Positions 36,420 through 45,768 of a stretch of 64,000 nucleotides of DNA are shown here, one piece after another. The first letter of the stretch is position 1. Every line of letters starts with the position of its first letter. A program made the position numbers and the translations under genes. Origin of the DNA: an uncultured Lachnospiraceae bacterium (GTDB lineage Bacteria > Bacillota > Clostridia > Lachnospirales > Lachnospiraceae); assembly GCA_910586125.1 (NCBI GenBank), contig CAJUHP010000008.1, positions 1 through 64,000 of the forward strand, in the 5' to 3' direction. The notes under the pieces are model-generated. The model was not told where the DNA came from and did no database searches. It saw nothing but the letters and a program-made list of their open reading frames with translations.

Positions 36420-37792
36420 ATAGTATCAAGGTATCCGTAATTATTCCCATATATAATGAAGAATCCCATTTACAGCAGTGTTTAGACAGCGTATTAGCCC
36501 AGACCTTGCAGGAAATTGAAGTCCTTTGTGTTGACGATGGCTCTACAGACCGAACCCCTGAAATGTTACAGGCGTACGCTTCTAAGGATACTCGCGTTCA
36601 TGTTTTCCGCCAGCAAAATCAATATGCCGGAGCGGCCAGAAACCTGGGTATGAAATATGCAAGAGGCCGGTATCTGTCTTTTTTGGATGGAGATGATTAT
36701 TTCGAACCGGATATGCTGGAAAAAATGTACCAGGCGGCAGAATCAGAAAAGCTGGATATTGTAATCTGCAAATCACTGCAATACGATGAGGAAACAGGAG
36801 AAGTCGTTTCCTCTGACTGGTCTTTTGAGGATTCTTTTTTGGAGCAACCTGGCGTTTTTTCCGGTGGTATGCTAAAACATGCCGGGATTTTTCAGATTAC
36901 AAAGGGATGGGCTTGGGATAAGCTTTTCCGCGCGGGATTTGTTGAACATTGCGGCTATGTGTTTCCTGATTTCCGTTCATCCGAAGACGGCTTTTTTGTG
37001 TATATGCTTATGGCAAGGGCGCGGAGAATGATATATCTCTCCGATACTCTTATTACACATAGGGTGAATGACAAGACATCCTTGTCTAATACAAAAGAGA
37101 AAAACTGGCAAAATGGGTTTCGGATGTTTGAATTAATTAAAGAAGAATTGCATCATCAAGGGCTTTATAGATTATATCAAATGAGTTTTCTGAATGAAGC
37201 GGCACATTTTTTTAAGTGGTATCTGGAATCAATGAATTCATTTGAAGCTTTAAAAAATTGTTTCCAGTATATGCAGAGAGTAATAGAACCAGAGTTTGGG
37301 ATCTTGTGCCAGGGGAGGGAATATAGCTTACAGCCGGAAGTGTTTGACTGGTATCAGATGCTGATAGGATCCACATGGGATGAATACCTGTACAAGCAAT
37401 GGAGAAGAGAAAGGCTGCAGGCTGGGGATTTACGAAGAATATTGGCGGATCAGAGGAAGGCGCTGGCAGACAGAAAGTGGGTTTTTCCGTTCAAGGTATT
37501 TGAAAAGGGAAAGACGATCATATTATATGGGGCAGGCAAGATTGGGACATGCTATTATTCGCAGCTTATAGACAGCGGGTTTTGCAGGGAAGTTATATGG
37601 GTAGATAAGGATTATGAGGTATATAAAGACACAGTATGGCCGGTACAAAGCCCCTCTGTAATTGGCCAGATGAAATATGATTATATTTTTATAGTCATAA
37701 AAAATAAAAAGGATCAAAAGGAAATTTGGGAGATGCTTATAAAGCAAGGGGTACTGGCAGGACGAATCAAGCGTTTTGGGTATATTTCTTAA
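36416..37792 (+). CDS. GT2 glycosyltransferase with C-terminal Rossmann-like module
   Basis: 458 residues. The GT-A domain starts VSVIIPIYNEESHLQQC and has VDDGSTDRT and LDGDDYFEP. Residues about 365-458 are the repeated module (IILYGAGKIGTCYYSQL, VIWVDKDYEVYKDT), very close to that of the HAD protein at 43375 (IILYGAGKMGRHLYQRL). It is a soluble, cytoplasmic enzyme with unknown donor. The next start lies 18 bases on. Confidence 0.88.
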   Translation: MNSIKVSVIIPIYNEESHLQQCLDSVLAQTLQEIEVLCVDDGSTDRTPEMLQAYASKDTRVHVFRQQNQYAGAARNLGMKYARGRYLSFLDGDDYFEPDMLEKMYQAAESEKLDIVICKSLQYDEETGEVVSSDWSFEDSFLEQPGVFSGGMLKHAGIFQITKGWAWDKLFRAGFVEHCGYVFPDFRSSEDGFFVYMLMARARRMIYLSDTLITHRVNDKTSLSNTKEKNWQNGFRMFELIKEELHHQGLYRLYQMSFLNEAAHFFKWYLESMNSFEALKNCFQYMQRVIEPEFGILCQGREYSLQPEVFDWYQMLIGSTWDEYLYKQWRRERLQAGDLRRILADQRKALADRKWVFPFKVFEKGKTIILYGAGKIGTCYYSQLIDSGFCREVIWVDKDYEVYKDTVWPVQSPSVIGQMKYDYIFIVIKNKKDQKEIWEMLIKQGVLAGRIKRFGYIS

Positions 37793-37809
37793 AGGCAGGG
37801 AGGCATAGG

Positions 37810-39228
37810 ATGAAAACATATTTATTTGGGGTATCCCGGTTGCTTGAGAAGCTGTCTCGAGGCGGATACTTGCGGGAGTTCCGGGTTGAAGGGCTGTTTG
37901 ACAATGCAAGAGAAAAACAAGGAGAGAAAAAATGGGGGTTTACAATTGAACCGCCTACTTTCTATGACTCCGATATAAAAATTGTAATTACGGTGAAGGA
38001 ACTCTACCATATGGCGATGATCCATCAATTGCTGGATATGGGCTACAGGAAATTTACAACCTTCCATGCGGTTTCGGATGGCCGTTATGAAAAGGTGGAA
38101 TATGATTACAGCCAATACGATTACGAGCATGATAAGAATTCTCTGGTTTTACTGTATCTGGAACACCGTTCGTATTCTAATATCTGCGCGCTTACCTACT
38201 TAAAGGAGGCTGGATATTTGAACTGTTATGATTTCCGCCTTAAATTATTTTTGGCAGATGCAAGGGATCCGGACTTTTATTACGATCTGATTGCCGCCAG
38301 ATATATTATTACCGAACGGGAGTGGAACCTTTTTCACTTGGAGGAAGTGTCCGCAGAAGTGATTCAGATTTGGCATGGCTTTCCGCTAAAAACAATGGAA
38401 CGCATGCGGAAAGAATATGCGGAAATGGAAGATTCATACATTGTAAAAAACTGGAAGCAGTTTAAATATATTTTATCATACGGATTAAATTATACGGTGT
38501 TCTTGTGTTCTTGTTATAGCACATTACAAAAACAATATGTGGTAACGGGAATGCCACGGAATGATCTTTTGTATCTGGTAAATGGGAAAGAGAACCTAGG
38601 GCAAAAGTTTCCGGCTTGCAAGGACAAGAAAGTAGTAATCTACATGCCGACATTCCGGTTACTGGACGGCCGGGCAGATGGCAGCGACGACGGATATTTG
38701 TTTTACTGGAATGATTTTGACGCAGAAAAACTGCAGGATTTCTGTCGGAAACAAAATTTGTATTTTCTTTTCAAACTTCATCCCTGCGATGTTTCAAAAG
38801 TTTCCGGATGGTGTGAGGAATCGGATTGCATGGGAATCCTGACAGACGAGATGTTAGGAGAGTCCTGTATGTATGAATACCTGAATGCAGCGGACGTATT
38901 GATCACAGATTATTCTTCAGTATATTTTGATTATATGCTGTTGGATCGTCCGATTATTTTTACGGACAGCGATGCTGGCAGCTATGAGAGCAACCGTGGC
39001 TTTATTGTGGAACCACTGGATTTCTGGCGTCCAGGGCCAGTCGTCCATACATGGGGGAAGTTAAAAGAGGAGCTGGAGGCTTTCTGTGCAGGGGAGGATC
39101 TTTTTCGGGTAAAGAGGCAGCAGCTAATGCCGTTTGTCCATCGTTATCAGGATTCGACTTCCAGCCAAAGGTTATTGGATTTTATGAAAAGGAATCAGGA
39201 GGAGCCAATCCATGCAGCCAACATGTAA
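37810..39228 (+). CDS. CDP-glycerol glycerophosphotransferase family protein with N-terminal Rossmann-like module
   Basis: 472 residues from the ATG at 37810, chosen because GGGAGG precedes it; the longer frame upstream overlaps the previous gene. Residues 1-100 are a module copy (TYLFGVSRLLEKL, EGLFDNAREKQ). Residues about 165-465 match TagB/TagF (PF04464): IQIWHGFPLKTM, VTGMPRNDLL, VIYMPTFR, FKLHPCD and ITDYSSVYFDYMLLDRPI. These enzymes move glycerol phosphate from CDP-glycerol to a glycan or teichoic acid. The TagD-type domains at 10295, 15067 and 50131 could supply the donor. It overlaps the next gene by 17 bases. Confidence 0.88.
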   Translation: MKTYLFGVSRLLEKLSRGGYLREFRVEGLFDNAREKQGEKKWGFTIEPPTFYDSDIKIVITVKELYHMAMIHQLLDMGYRKFTTFHAVSDGRYEKVEYDYSQYDYEHDKNSLVLLYLEHRSYSNICALTYLKEAGYLNCYDFRLKLFLADARDPDFYYDLIAARYIITEREWNLFHLEEVSAEVIQIWHGFPLKTMERMRKEYAEMEDSYIVKNWKQFKYILSYGLNYTVFLCSCYSTLQKQYVVTGMPRNDLLYLVNGKENLGQKFPACKDKKVVIYMPTFRLLDGRADGSDDGYLFYWNDFDAEKLQDFCRKQNLYFLFKLHPCDVSKVSGWCEESDCMGILTDEMLGESCMYEYLNAADVLITDYSSVYFDYMLLDRPIIFTDSDAGSYESNRGFIVEPLDFWRPGPVVHTWGKLKEELEAFCAGEDLFRVKRQQLMPFVHRYQDSTSSQRLLDFMKRNQEEPIHAANM

Positions 39229-40609
39229 ACTGACAATAGCCGTCCCTATATACAATACAGCCAGTTATCTGAAGGAGTTGTTCCTCTGTATAGAAAACCA
39301 GACCCTCGGCATGAAAAATATGGAAATCATTCTGGTCAATGACGGTTCTACGGACTCTTCCGCCGGGATATGCCGGGCATTTCAGAAGAACCATACGGAA
39401 AGGGTACAGTATCTGGAATTCACCTGTAACCAGGGTGTCAGTCATGCCCGGAACAAAGCGCTGGACATAGCAGAAGGAAAATATATCACATTTTGGGACT
39501 CCGATGATTTATGGTCTCCATATGCGATGGAGAGAGCTATTACGTTTTTGGATAAGCACGAGGCAGAGGTTGACTTGGTTTCGTGTAATATAGAATATTT
39601 TGAAAGCACCTCGCAGTCCCATATTTTAAATTTTGCGGTAGAAGAGGATCTTCTTATTGACATCCTAGGCGATTACCAAAAGATCCGGACAAGCGGGGCT
39701 GCCTGTGTCATGCAAACCGAAGCTGCAAGACGTTTCCGTTTTGACGAGAAGCAGACCCGCTGGGAGGATGCAAGATATATTAACCAGCTTTTGCTACAAA
39801 AGAAGACGTATGGGATGCTGTCCGGGGTTCGATATTATTACCGCCGCCGCTGTAGCGGCGATTCTGCAACACAGATGCATGAGAGGGATAAAAAGAATTA
39901 CTTGTATGATCTAAAAGCCTTATTTGACAACGTCTATAAAGAGTCCTTGAAGCAATGTGGAGAGTTCATCCCCATGATGCAGTATCTGCTTGCCTATGCC
40001 TTGGGATATTTTTTCTTGGAAACAGCCGATATCCTAAGTGAAGAAGAACATTGGCACTACGATACCATTCGGCGGAATATCCTCGCTCATATCGACGATC
40101 CGTACCTGAAAGAGATTCCCAACGTGGATCTACTGACGAAATGGAAGATGTTGGCTTTCAAGTACAATCTGGAAATAGGAAATGAAATTAATGCGTGGAG
40201 GCGAGAAGAACAAAACGCACAGTGGAATTTAATGCGCATCGATCGAACAACAGCGAATTATAATACATTAAAGCGTTGGTTTACACTAAAACAGCAAAAC
40301 AAAACACTCCATCCTTATTTTGTAAAAAATGGTTACAGCCGGATTGCTATTTACGGAATGTCAGATTTGGGTATGTATTTGTTAAACGAATTGGCGAACA
40401 GCTCTGTACAGGTATCCTACGGGATTGACAGACGCGCTGAAAAGCTGGAACTCGGATTCCCTGTTTTAACAATAGAAGATGCGCTTCCAAAAGTAGATGT
40501 CATTATTGTAACGGCTGTTTATTTTTTCAGAGAAATTGATGTACAATTAAGGCAAAAGGTGCTGTGTCCGGTTATTTCTTTGGAGGATGTGCTGTATACG
40601 ATCGAGTGA
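39212..40609 (+). CDS. GT2 glycosyltransferase with C-terminal Rossmann-like module
   Basis: 465 residues, with an AGGAGG site before the ATG inside the previous gene's end. The GT-A domain starts LTIAVPIYNTASYLKEL and has VNDGSTDSS and WDSDDLWSP. The middle part is helical, and residues about 370-465 are the repeated module (IAIYGMSDLGMYLLNEL, VSYGIDRRAEKLELG). That module closely resembles the stand-alone membrane protein encoded at 32575, including a preceding YFVKNGYSR-type helix. Confidence 0.87.
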   Translation: MQPTCKLTIAVPIYNTASYLKELFLCIENQTLGMKNMEIILVNDGSTDSSAGICRAFQKNHTERVQYLEFTCNQGVSHARNKALDIAEGKYITFWDSDDLWSPYAMERAITFLDKHEAEVDLVSCNIEYFESTSQSHILNFAVEEDLLIDILGDYQKIRTSGAACVMQTEAARRFRFDEKQTRWEDARYINQLLLQKKTYGMLSGVRYYYRRRCSGDSATQMHERDKKNYLYDLKALFDNVYKESLKQCGEFIPMMQYLLAYALGYFFLETADILSEEEHWHYDTIRRNILAHIDDPYLKEIPNVDLLTKWKMLAFKYNLEIGNEINAWRREEQNAQWNLMRIDRTTANYNTLKRWFTLKQQNKTLHPYFVKNGYSRIAIYGMSDLGMYLLNELANSSVQVSYGIDRRAEKLELGFPVLTIEDALPKVDVIIVTAVYFFREIDVQLRQKVLCPVISLEDVLYTIE

Positions 40610-40620
40610 GGATGGATAGA

Positions 40621-41658
40621 ATGAAGGAATATGTATTGATTACGGTAATCAAAGGAAGCAATCGTAATGCAGGCCCAAAGGCGCCGAGAGATATTAGCGA
40701 TATCCTGAAAAAAACCGGAAAGGTTGAGACAATTTTACTGGAATCGGAACAACACAGAGACTATCCCTTGTTTTTGCAGTTGATTCAAATATTGAAGCAG
40801 GTGCGTTTGGAAAATCGGAAAGTAATCCTTCAGTATCCATTGCAGCCCTTTTTCTTCTTTGAGCAACAGGAATTGTTCGCCCAGGCATACTCGTATCTTG
40901 ATCCAGATAAAACTGTTTTTTGGGTACATGATGTCAATCAAATTCGGTTTGCACAGCGGTCAGAGTGTTGCGCGGAAATGGAATGGCTAAAGCCGTTCTC
41001 GCATTTTATCGTACATAATGCGGCGATGGAACATTATTTGCAGAAATATCTGCCGATCCGAACATGTATTCAAAACGAGGTATTTGATTATATTTGTATG
41101 ACCAGACAGGAACAAAGGGCTGTACGTCATCCACTTAATTCACAGCCACAGATTGTTTTTGCAGGAAACTTATTGCGAGCTAAGAGTCCGTTTTTGTATG
41201 AACTGGAACGTGAAAAAATGCTTTTTTATGTGAATGTGTATGGAAATCGGGAAGAGTTAATAAAAAATGAAAAAATCTGTTATCAGGGTAATTTTAATGC
41301 AGATCTTTTGCCCTACCGTTTGTGCGGCGACCTAGGCCTGATCTGGGATGGCGCTTTGGACTCCACAGATGTAAATGCATACAAAAACTATACCCGTTAT
41401 AACGCCCCTCACAAGTTTTCCTGCTATATGGCAGCCGGTCTGCCGGTCATCGCTTGGCGGGAAGCGGCCATTGCCGAAGTGATCCGCAAATACCAGGTCG
41501 GATATCTGATTGACAACTTGTACGAGATTAACGATTTGGATCTGTCTTTGTATGAAGAATACAGGGAAAATGCGCGGAAGCTGGGGGAAAAGGTACGAAG
41601 CGGGTATTTTACAAAGCAAGTATTTGAACAGATCGAGAGGCTTTGGGAGACAATATAG
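40621..41658 (+). CDS. GT-B glycosyltransferase resembling WbbI-type galactofuranosyltransferases / Gtf3
   Basis: 345 residues from the ATG at 40621, which has GAGG upstream; in-frame ATGs further upstream lie inside the preceding gene. Recognisable parts are FWVHDVNQIRF, HFIVHNAAMEHYLQKY, IVFAGNLLRAKSPF and the acceptor/donor region GLIWDGALDS, YNAPHKFSCYMAAGLPVIAW. This pattern occurs in beta-1,6-galactofuranosyltransferases such as WbbI and in Gtf3-type glucosyltransferases. A galactofuranose role fits the glf gene at 6783. It lacks the Rossmann-like module. The family is fairly clear, the donor is inference. Confidence 0.65.
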   Translation: MKEYVLITVIKGSNRNAGPKAPRDISDILKKTGKVETILLESEQHRDYPLFLQLIQILKQVRLENRKVILQYPLQPFFFFEQQELFAQAYSYLDPDKTVFWVHDVNQIRFAQRSECCAEMEWLKPFSHFIVHNAAMEHYLQKYLPIRTCIQNEVFDYICMTRQEQRAVRHPLNSQPQIVFAGNLLRAKSPFLYELEREKMLFYVNVYGNREELIKNEKICYQGNFNADLLPYRLCGDLGLIWDGALDSTDVNAYKNYTRYNAPHKFSCYMAAGLPVIAWREAAIAEVIRKYQVGYLIDNLYEINDLDLSLYEEYRENARKLGEKVRSGYFTKQVFEQIERLWETI

Positions 41659-41682
41659 TCCAGGCAAAGGAGATGTTTTGGG

Positions 41683-43350
41683 ATGAAGAAAGGATACGAG
41701 GATTTTTTTAGGCGAATCCAAAATGAAACAAGCATAAAGATATACGGGGCGGGAAAATTCGCACAGACATTAGGCTGTTTTTTTCTAAGGCTTGGCGTCA
41801 AGGTGGAAGCTTTTATCGTATCCGATACGGAAGAAAACCCGACCGAATTGCTGTCCCGGCCAGTAATCGCTTTGAATTCGCTTTCCCCTTCTTCGTTATG
41901 CGATATTGCCGTAGGGGTTATAAAAAAAGAAGATGCTCAAACGGTATATGAAACGTTACAGGCCCGCCAGGCAAAAAATATTATTATTGTCCCACCGGAT
42001 ATTGTAGACGATATTTATTATAATTTCACATTGGATACTTCTTCTCTGGATGCAATGGTCCTTAATTTAAAAAAAGAGCCGCCTATATTTGTTTATGTCA
42101 GCGATTCGTGGGGGGAATGTGCCGTCGCGTATATGTTAGATAAAAATGTGCAGATAAAAGCTCTATGCGCGGATAGAACCGACAAATTCCTTTCGCTTAA
42201 TCTGGACGTACCCTTGTTGCCATATGGTAAATTTTTGCGACAAAATAAAGACGCGGTTGTCGTGCTGGCCATCAGGGGAATCCTCTGGAAAAAGAATTTC
42301 ATAAACAGGCTTAGAAGAGACGGATTTGAGAAAATTGTTATATTTCCAGATGAATACATGGAAAAAATGGCGGAAGGGATTTATCAGAAGCTATGGGAAG
42401 AACCCAAAAAGGGCTTTTGTGTAATCCAAAACGGCAATGTAGAAAGCTATCATTACCTTACGCAGATTGAACAAAACGGGGAGATTTACCGTTGGCGAAA
42501 TAGAATTGGAGCCGGTGCGTTTTGTGGCCGAAAGATACAGAGAAAGATTCAAGACGGGAGTTTATTGGAAGATTATTGTCAGCAATATCCCAATTGCTCC
42601 TTTTTACCTTATGCAGAATGCCCGTTATCGGAGGTAATAAAACCAGAGATTACTCTGGAAGTATATATGGCGAAGTTCCATAAGGATAAAAAGGTTGCCG
42701 CACCGCCGTTGCCGGAGTGGGTGATCCCGATTCAGGTCGGAAAGGCTTTGACGGATCTTCGGATTGCGAATTGCTGTGATAATACGGGAGATCATATATC
42801 GAAAAAAAACGTGGATTATTCGGAAGGTACCGCTTTATACTGGATGTGGAAAAATACGTATGGACAGGATTATATCGGTCTGTTCCATTACCGGCGTCAA
42901 ATGGCAATGGGTAAAACGACCTTGGAACAGATGTTGAAATATGATGCGGTGCTGACCGTGCCAACTTGCCTGGGCGTAAGCGTGAAGGACTTTTTCTGCA
43001 ATAATTTTATTTTGGACTTTGACTGGGAACTGATGATGCGCTATACCCGGGAATATGACATGGCCTATTATGAAACAGCCCAGAAACATGAAAAATCGCA
43101 AATCTATTTCTCGTGCAATATTTTTATCATGAAGCGGAGATATTTTGATGAAATGTGTGGGTTTATTTTCGGAGTTTTGGAAAAAGTCGAGCGGTTTTAT
43201 CAGGAAAGAGAACTGCAGCGTAAGGACCGATATATGGGATATCTGGTGGAAAATCTGTTATCCATTTATTTCATGCATCAGGCAGGAAGATTGAAGCTGG
43301 CTTATACAGATATGAAGTTTTATGATTATATAGAGGATGAGAATCAATGA
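41683..43350 (+). CDS. DUF4422 glycosyltransferase with two N-terminal Rossmann-like modules
   Basis: 555 residues. A first module spans about 10-110 (IKIYGAGKFAQTLGCFF, AFIVSDTEEN), and a second, more divergent copy spans about 125-230 (IFVYVSDSWGECAVAYML, IKALCADRTDKF). Residues about 315-540 match DUF4422: YMAKFHKDK, VGKALTDLRIANCCDNTG, NVDYSEGTALYWMWKNT, IGLFHYRRQM and FSCNIFIMKR. DUF4422 proteins are presumed glycosyltransferases in capsule loci. It is the only protein here with two modules in a row. AAGGAG precedes the start. Confidence 0.82.
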   Translation: MKKGYEDFFRRIQNETSIKIYGAGKFAQTLGCFFLRLGVKVEAFIVSDTEENPTELLSRPVIALNSLSPSSLCDIAVGVIKKEDAQTVYETLQARQAKNIIIVPPDIVDDIYYNFTLDTSSLDAMVLNLKKEPPIFVYVSDSWGECAVAYMLDKNVQIKALCADRTDKFLSLNLDVPLLPYGKFLRQNKDAVVVLAIRGILWKKNFINRLRRDGFEKIVIFPDEYMEKMAEGIYQKLWEEPKKGFCVIQNGNVESYHYLTQIEQNGEIYRWRNRIGAGAFCGRKIQRKIQDGSLLEDYCQQYPNCSFLPYAECPLSEVIKPEITLEVYMAKFHKDKKVAAPPLPEWVIPIQVGKALTDLRIANCCDNTGDHISKKNVDYSEGTALYWMWKNTYGQDYIGLFHYRRQMAMGKTTLEQMLKYDAVLTVPTCLGVSVKDFFCNNFILDFDWELMMRYTREYDMAYYETAQKHEKSQIYFSCNIFIMKRRYFDEMCGFIFGVLEKVERFYQERELQRKDRYMGYLVENLLSIYFMHQAGRLKLAYTDMKFYDYIEDENQ

Positions 43351-43374
43351 AAAGCATCCGAAATGGGGGAGAAT

Positions 43375-45738
43375 ATGCTATATAGTTTTGATGTGTTTGA
43401 TACTGTGATTACCAGAAAAGTAGCGACTCCCTGGGGGATTTTTGCGCTTATAAGGGATAAACTGCGCAAGGAACAGAGCAAAAACGGAATTGCAGAGTAT
43501 GTGATTGAAAATTTTTATGAGTTAAGAATCCACAGTGAAAGACTGATACGAGAAAGTTATTCTGCTAGAAGAATAGAAGAAATCACGTTGCAGGGTATTT
43601 ACGAAGCGATGGCTGTCAGCGGTTTGCTGAGCGAAGCGCAAATCGCTTATCTGTGTGAGCTGGAAGAAAAAATGGAGTGGGAGAATGTGATCGGAATACA
43701 GGAGAACATTCATAGGATTGAAACTTTGTTGGCGCAGGGAGAACGGGTGATCCTGGTTTCTGATATGTACCTTTCCCAAAAGGCGATCCGCTCTATGTTG
43801 ACAAAGGTTTCGGGCGTATTAGCTTCGCTTCCCCTTTATGTTTCGTCGGAATATAGAAAACGTAAAACATCAGGCGAATTGTACCGTCATGTTCAGAGTC
43901 TGGAAAAGATTCCGTTTGAGAACTGGATCCATATTGGAGATAATAAAACCCAGGATCTGAGGATTCCGTTTGAGTTAGGAATGCGGGTGGAGTATTGGCC
44001 GGTGATGGAAAAAACGGCTTTTGAGAAGAAGCTGTTGGAGAATCTTGGAGATGATACAGGGTTGCAGAGGATTATCAGCGCGGCGGTTCGAAGTGAAACG
44101 TTTCATGAAAAAGAAGCGATGGAGCAAGGGCTGAGAGGTGCGTATCACATTGGCTGCCGCTATGCAGGGCCTGTCCTGTATAGTTATGCGGCCTGGATTG
44201 TGGAACAGGCACGCGAAAAAAAGATTCGCAGACTTTATTTTATTGCGAGGGATGGCTATCTGATAAAAAAAATCGTTGACTTTATTCTGCTAAAAAGCCA
44301 TACAGATATTCGCACAAGTTATATATATGGCTCCAGAAAGGCATGGCGCATGCCGTCCTTGTCTGGGTCCCATTACAATCTGTATCAACTGGTTTTGTGG
44401 TCTCATTTCCTGCGAATTCACAGCCTGGAAGATTTGGCCGCGGTGCTGCATCTTTCTTTGCATGAACTGTATCCTTATTTACCGGGAACCTATGCGAAAA
44501 ATAAAGAAAATACCAGGATTTCCATCCAGGAGTTAGAATATATTGTGGATATTCTATCCGGGGACAAAACATTCCAGCAGTTTCATTTGCAGAAGCTTTC
44601 TAAAGAACGTTTGCTTACGCAGATGTATTTGGAGCAGGAGGTCAACGTTGCAGATGATGATTTTGCCTTTGTAGATGTTTCTGGCGGCGGATTAACACAG
44701 GGATGTTTGCGGGAATTACTGAAAGACCGCTATCCGAAACCGATTCGCACCTTTTTCTTTAAGATTGACAGGGTGAATTTGGTAGAACAATCCATTTTGT
44801 ACACGTTTTTGCCGAGTTTTCTGGAAAATAATCTTACGATTGAAATGATGTGCCGTGCGCCGCATGGGCAGACGAGGGGATATGAGGAAAAAAACGGAAG
44901 CCTTGTGCCGGTTTTTGATGCAGTGGAGTCGGAGGAGCTGATTGAGCACGGTTTTTTTGCGTATGAAAGAGGAATTCTTGATTTTACGGAATGTATGTAT
45001 GAAAATACCACGGAGACGACTTGCGGTTCGTTGAAAATAATTTTGTTTTATTTGCAGCAAATCGCACAGAATCCGCCTGAGGATGTACTGGAATTTTTTG
45101 CTTCTATGCCCAGTGGAGAGTCAGGACGTGGAGAAAGTGTGGTTGAATATGCGCCTAAGCTGACAGAGCAAGATATTAAAAATATCTTTTTATATCGAAC
45201 TTATGAGCCTTTGGAAGAATTTTATAAAGGAACAGATTTGAATTATTCTGTTTTGCGTGCGGATAGAGAGACGAAAGCTTTGATTGAGCGTTGCAAAAAG
45301 GAAAGAGATTCGGTCTGGGGCCGGATGTTTCGTCAGAAAAAAGACCATATGATACAGGCGCGGCTCGAAAAATATGGAAAAGCGGCGTTTTATCCGATCC
45401 GCTTGTTGGAGGAGAAAATCATCTTATATGGCGCGGGAAAAATGGGAAGGCATCTGTATCAGCGTCTGTTTGAGGATCCGGAACATAGCGTGGTATTGTG
45501 GGTAGATAAACAGGCTTCTGCTTACAGATCGCAGGGAATAGAGCTGGTAAGTGATCTTTTAGATTTACAGAAATTTGACAGCGAGCCGATTGTTATCGCG
45601 GTAGCGGCGGAAAAAACAGCGTTGCAGATTCGTCGGGAACTGGAAGAAATGGGAGTCGATAAAAAACGCATTTTGTGGTTTTATCCATGGAACCATCCTT
45701 ATGGCAAAGGCATATGGAAGGTGGAAGGGATTGGATAA
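43375..45738 (+). CDS. COG5610-type HAD hydrolase-like protein with C-terminal Rossmann-like module
   Basis: 787 residues from the ATG at 43375, which has GGGGGAG directly upstream; an ATG four codons earlier lacks a site. The HAD-like domain (about 1-225) has SFDVFDTVITRKV with the nucleophile motif, LVSDMYLS and HIGDNKTQDL. A second conserved part (about 255-600) carries YFIARDGYLIKKI and FAFVDVSGGG as in COG5610 proteins of polysaccharide loci. The C-terminal module is at about 690-785 (IILYGAGKMGRHLYQRL, VVLWVDKQASAYRSQG). The reaction is unknown; sugar-phosphate or phosphodiester hydrolysis is plausible from the HAD fold. Confidence 0.8.
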   Translation: MLYSFDVFDTVITRKVATPWGIFALIRDKLRKEQSKNGIAEYVIENFYELRIHSERLIRESYSARRIEEITLQGIYEAMAVSGLLSEAQIAYLCELEEKMEWENVIGIQENIHRIETLLAQGERVILVSDMYLSQKAIRSMLTKVSGVLASLPLYVSSEYRKRKTSGELYRHVQSLEKIPFENWIHIGDNKTQDLRIPFELGMRVEYWPVMEKTAFEKKLLENLGDDTGLQRIISAAVRSETFHEKEAMEQGLRGAYHIGCRYAGPVLYSYAAWIVEQAREKKIRRLYFIARDGYLIKKIVDFILLKSHTDIRTSYIYGSRKAWRMPSLSGSHYNLYQLVLWSHFLRIHSLEDLAAVLHLSLHELYPYLPGTYAKNKENTRISIQELEYIVDILSGDKTFQQFHLQKLSKERLLTQMYLEQEVNVADDDFAFVDVSGGGLTQGCLRELLKDRYPKPIRTFFFKIDRVNLVEQSILYTFLPSFLENNLTIEMMCRAPHGQTRGYEEKNGSLVPVFDAVESEELIEHGFFAYERGILDFTECMYENTTETTCGSLKIILFYLQQIAQNPPEDVLEFFASMPSGESGRGESVVEYAPKLTEQDIKNIFLYRTYEPLEEFYKGTDLNYSVLRADRETKALIERCKKERDSVWGRMFRQKKDHMIQARLEKYGKAAFYPIRLLEEKIILYGAGKMGRHLYQRLFEDPEHSVVLWVDKQASAYRSQGIELVSDLLDLQKFDSEPIVIAVAAEKTALQIRRELEEMGVDKKRILWFYPWNHPYGKGIWKVEGIG

Positions 45739-45768
45739 GGGAGATACAGAAGCGATAGGGGAGAAAAA

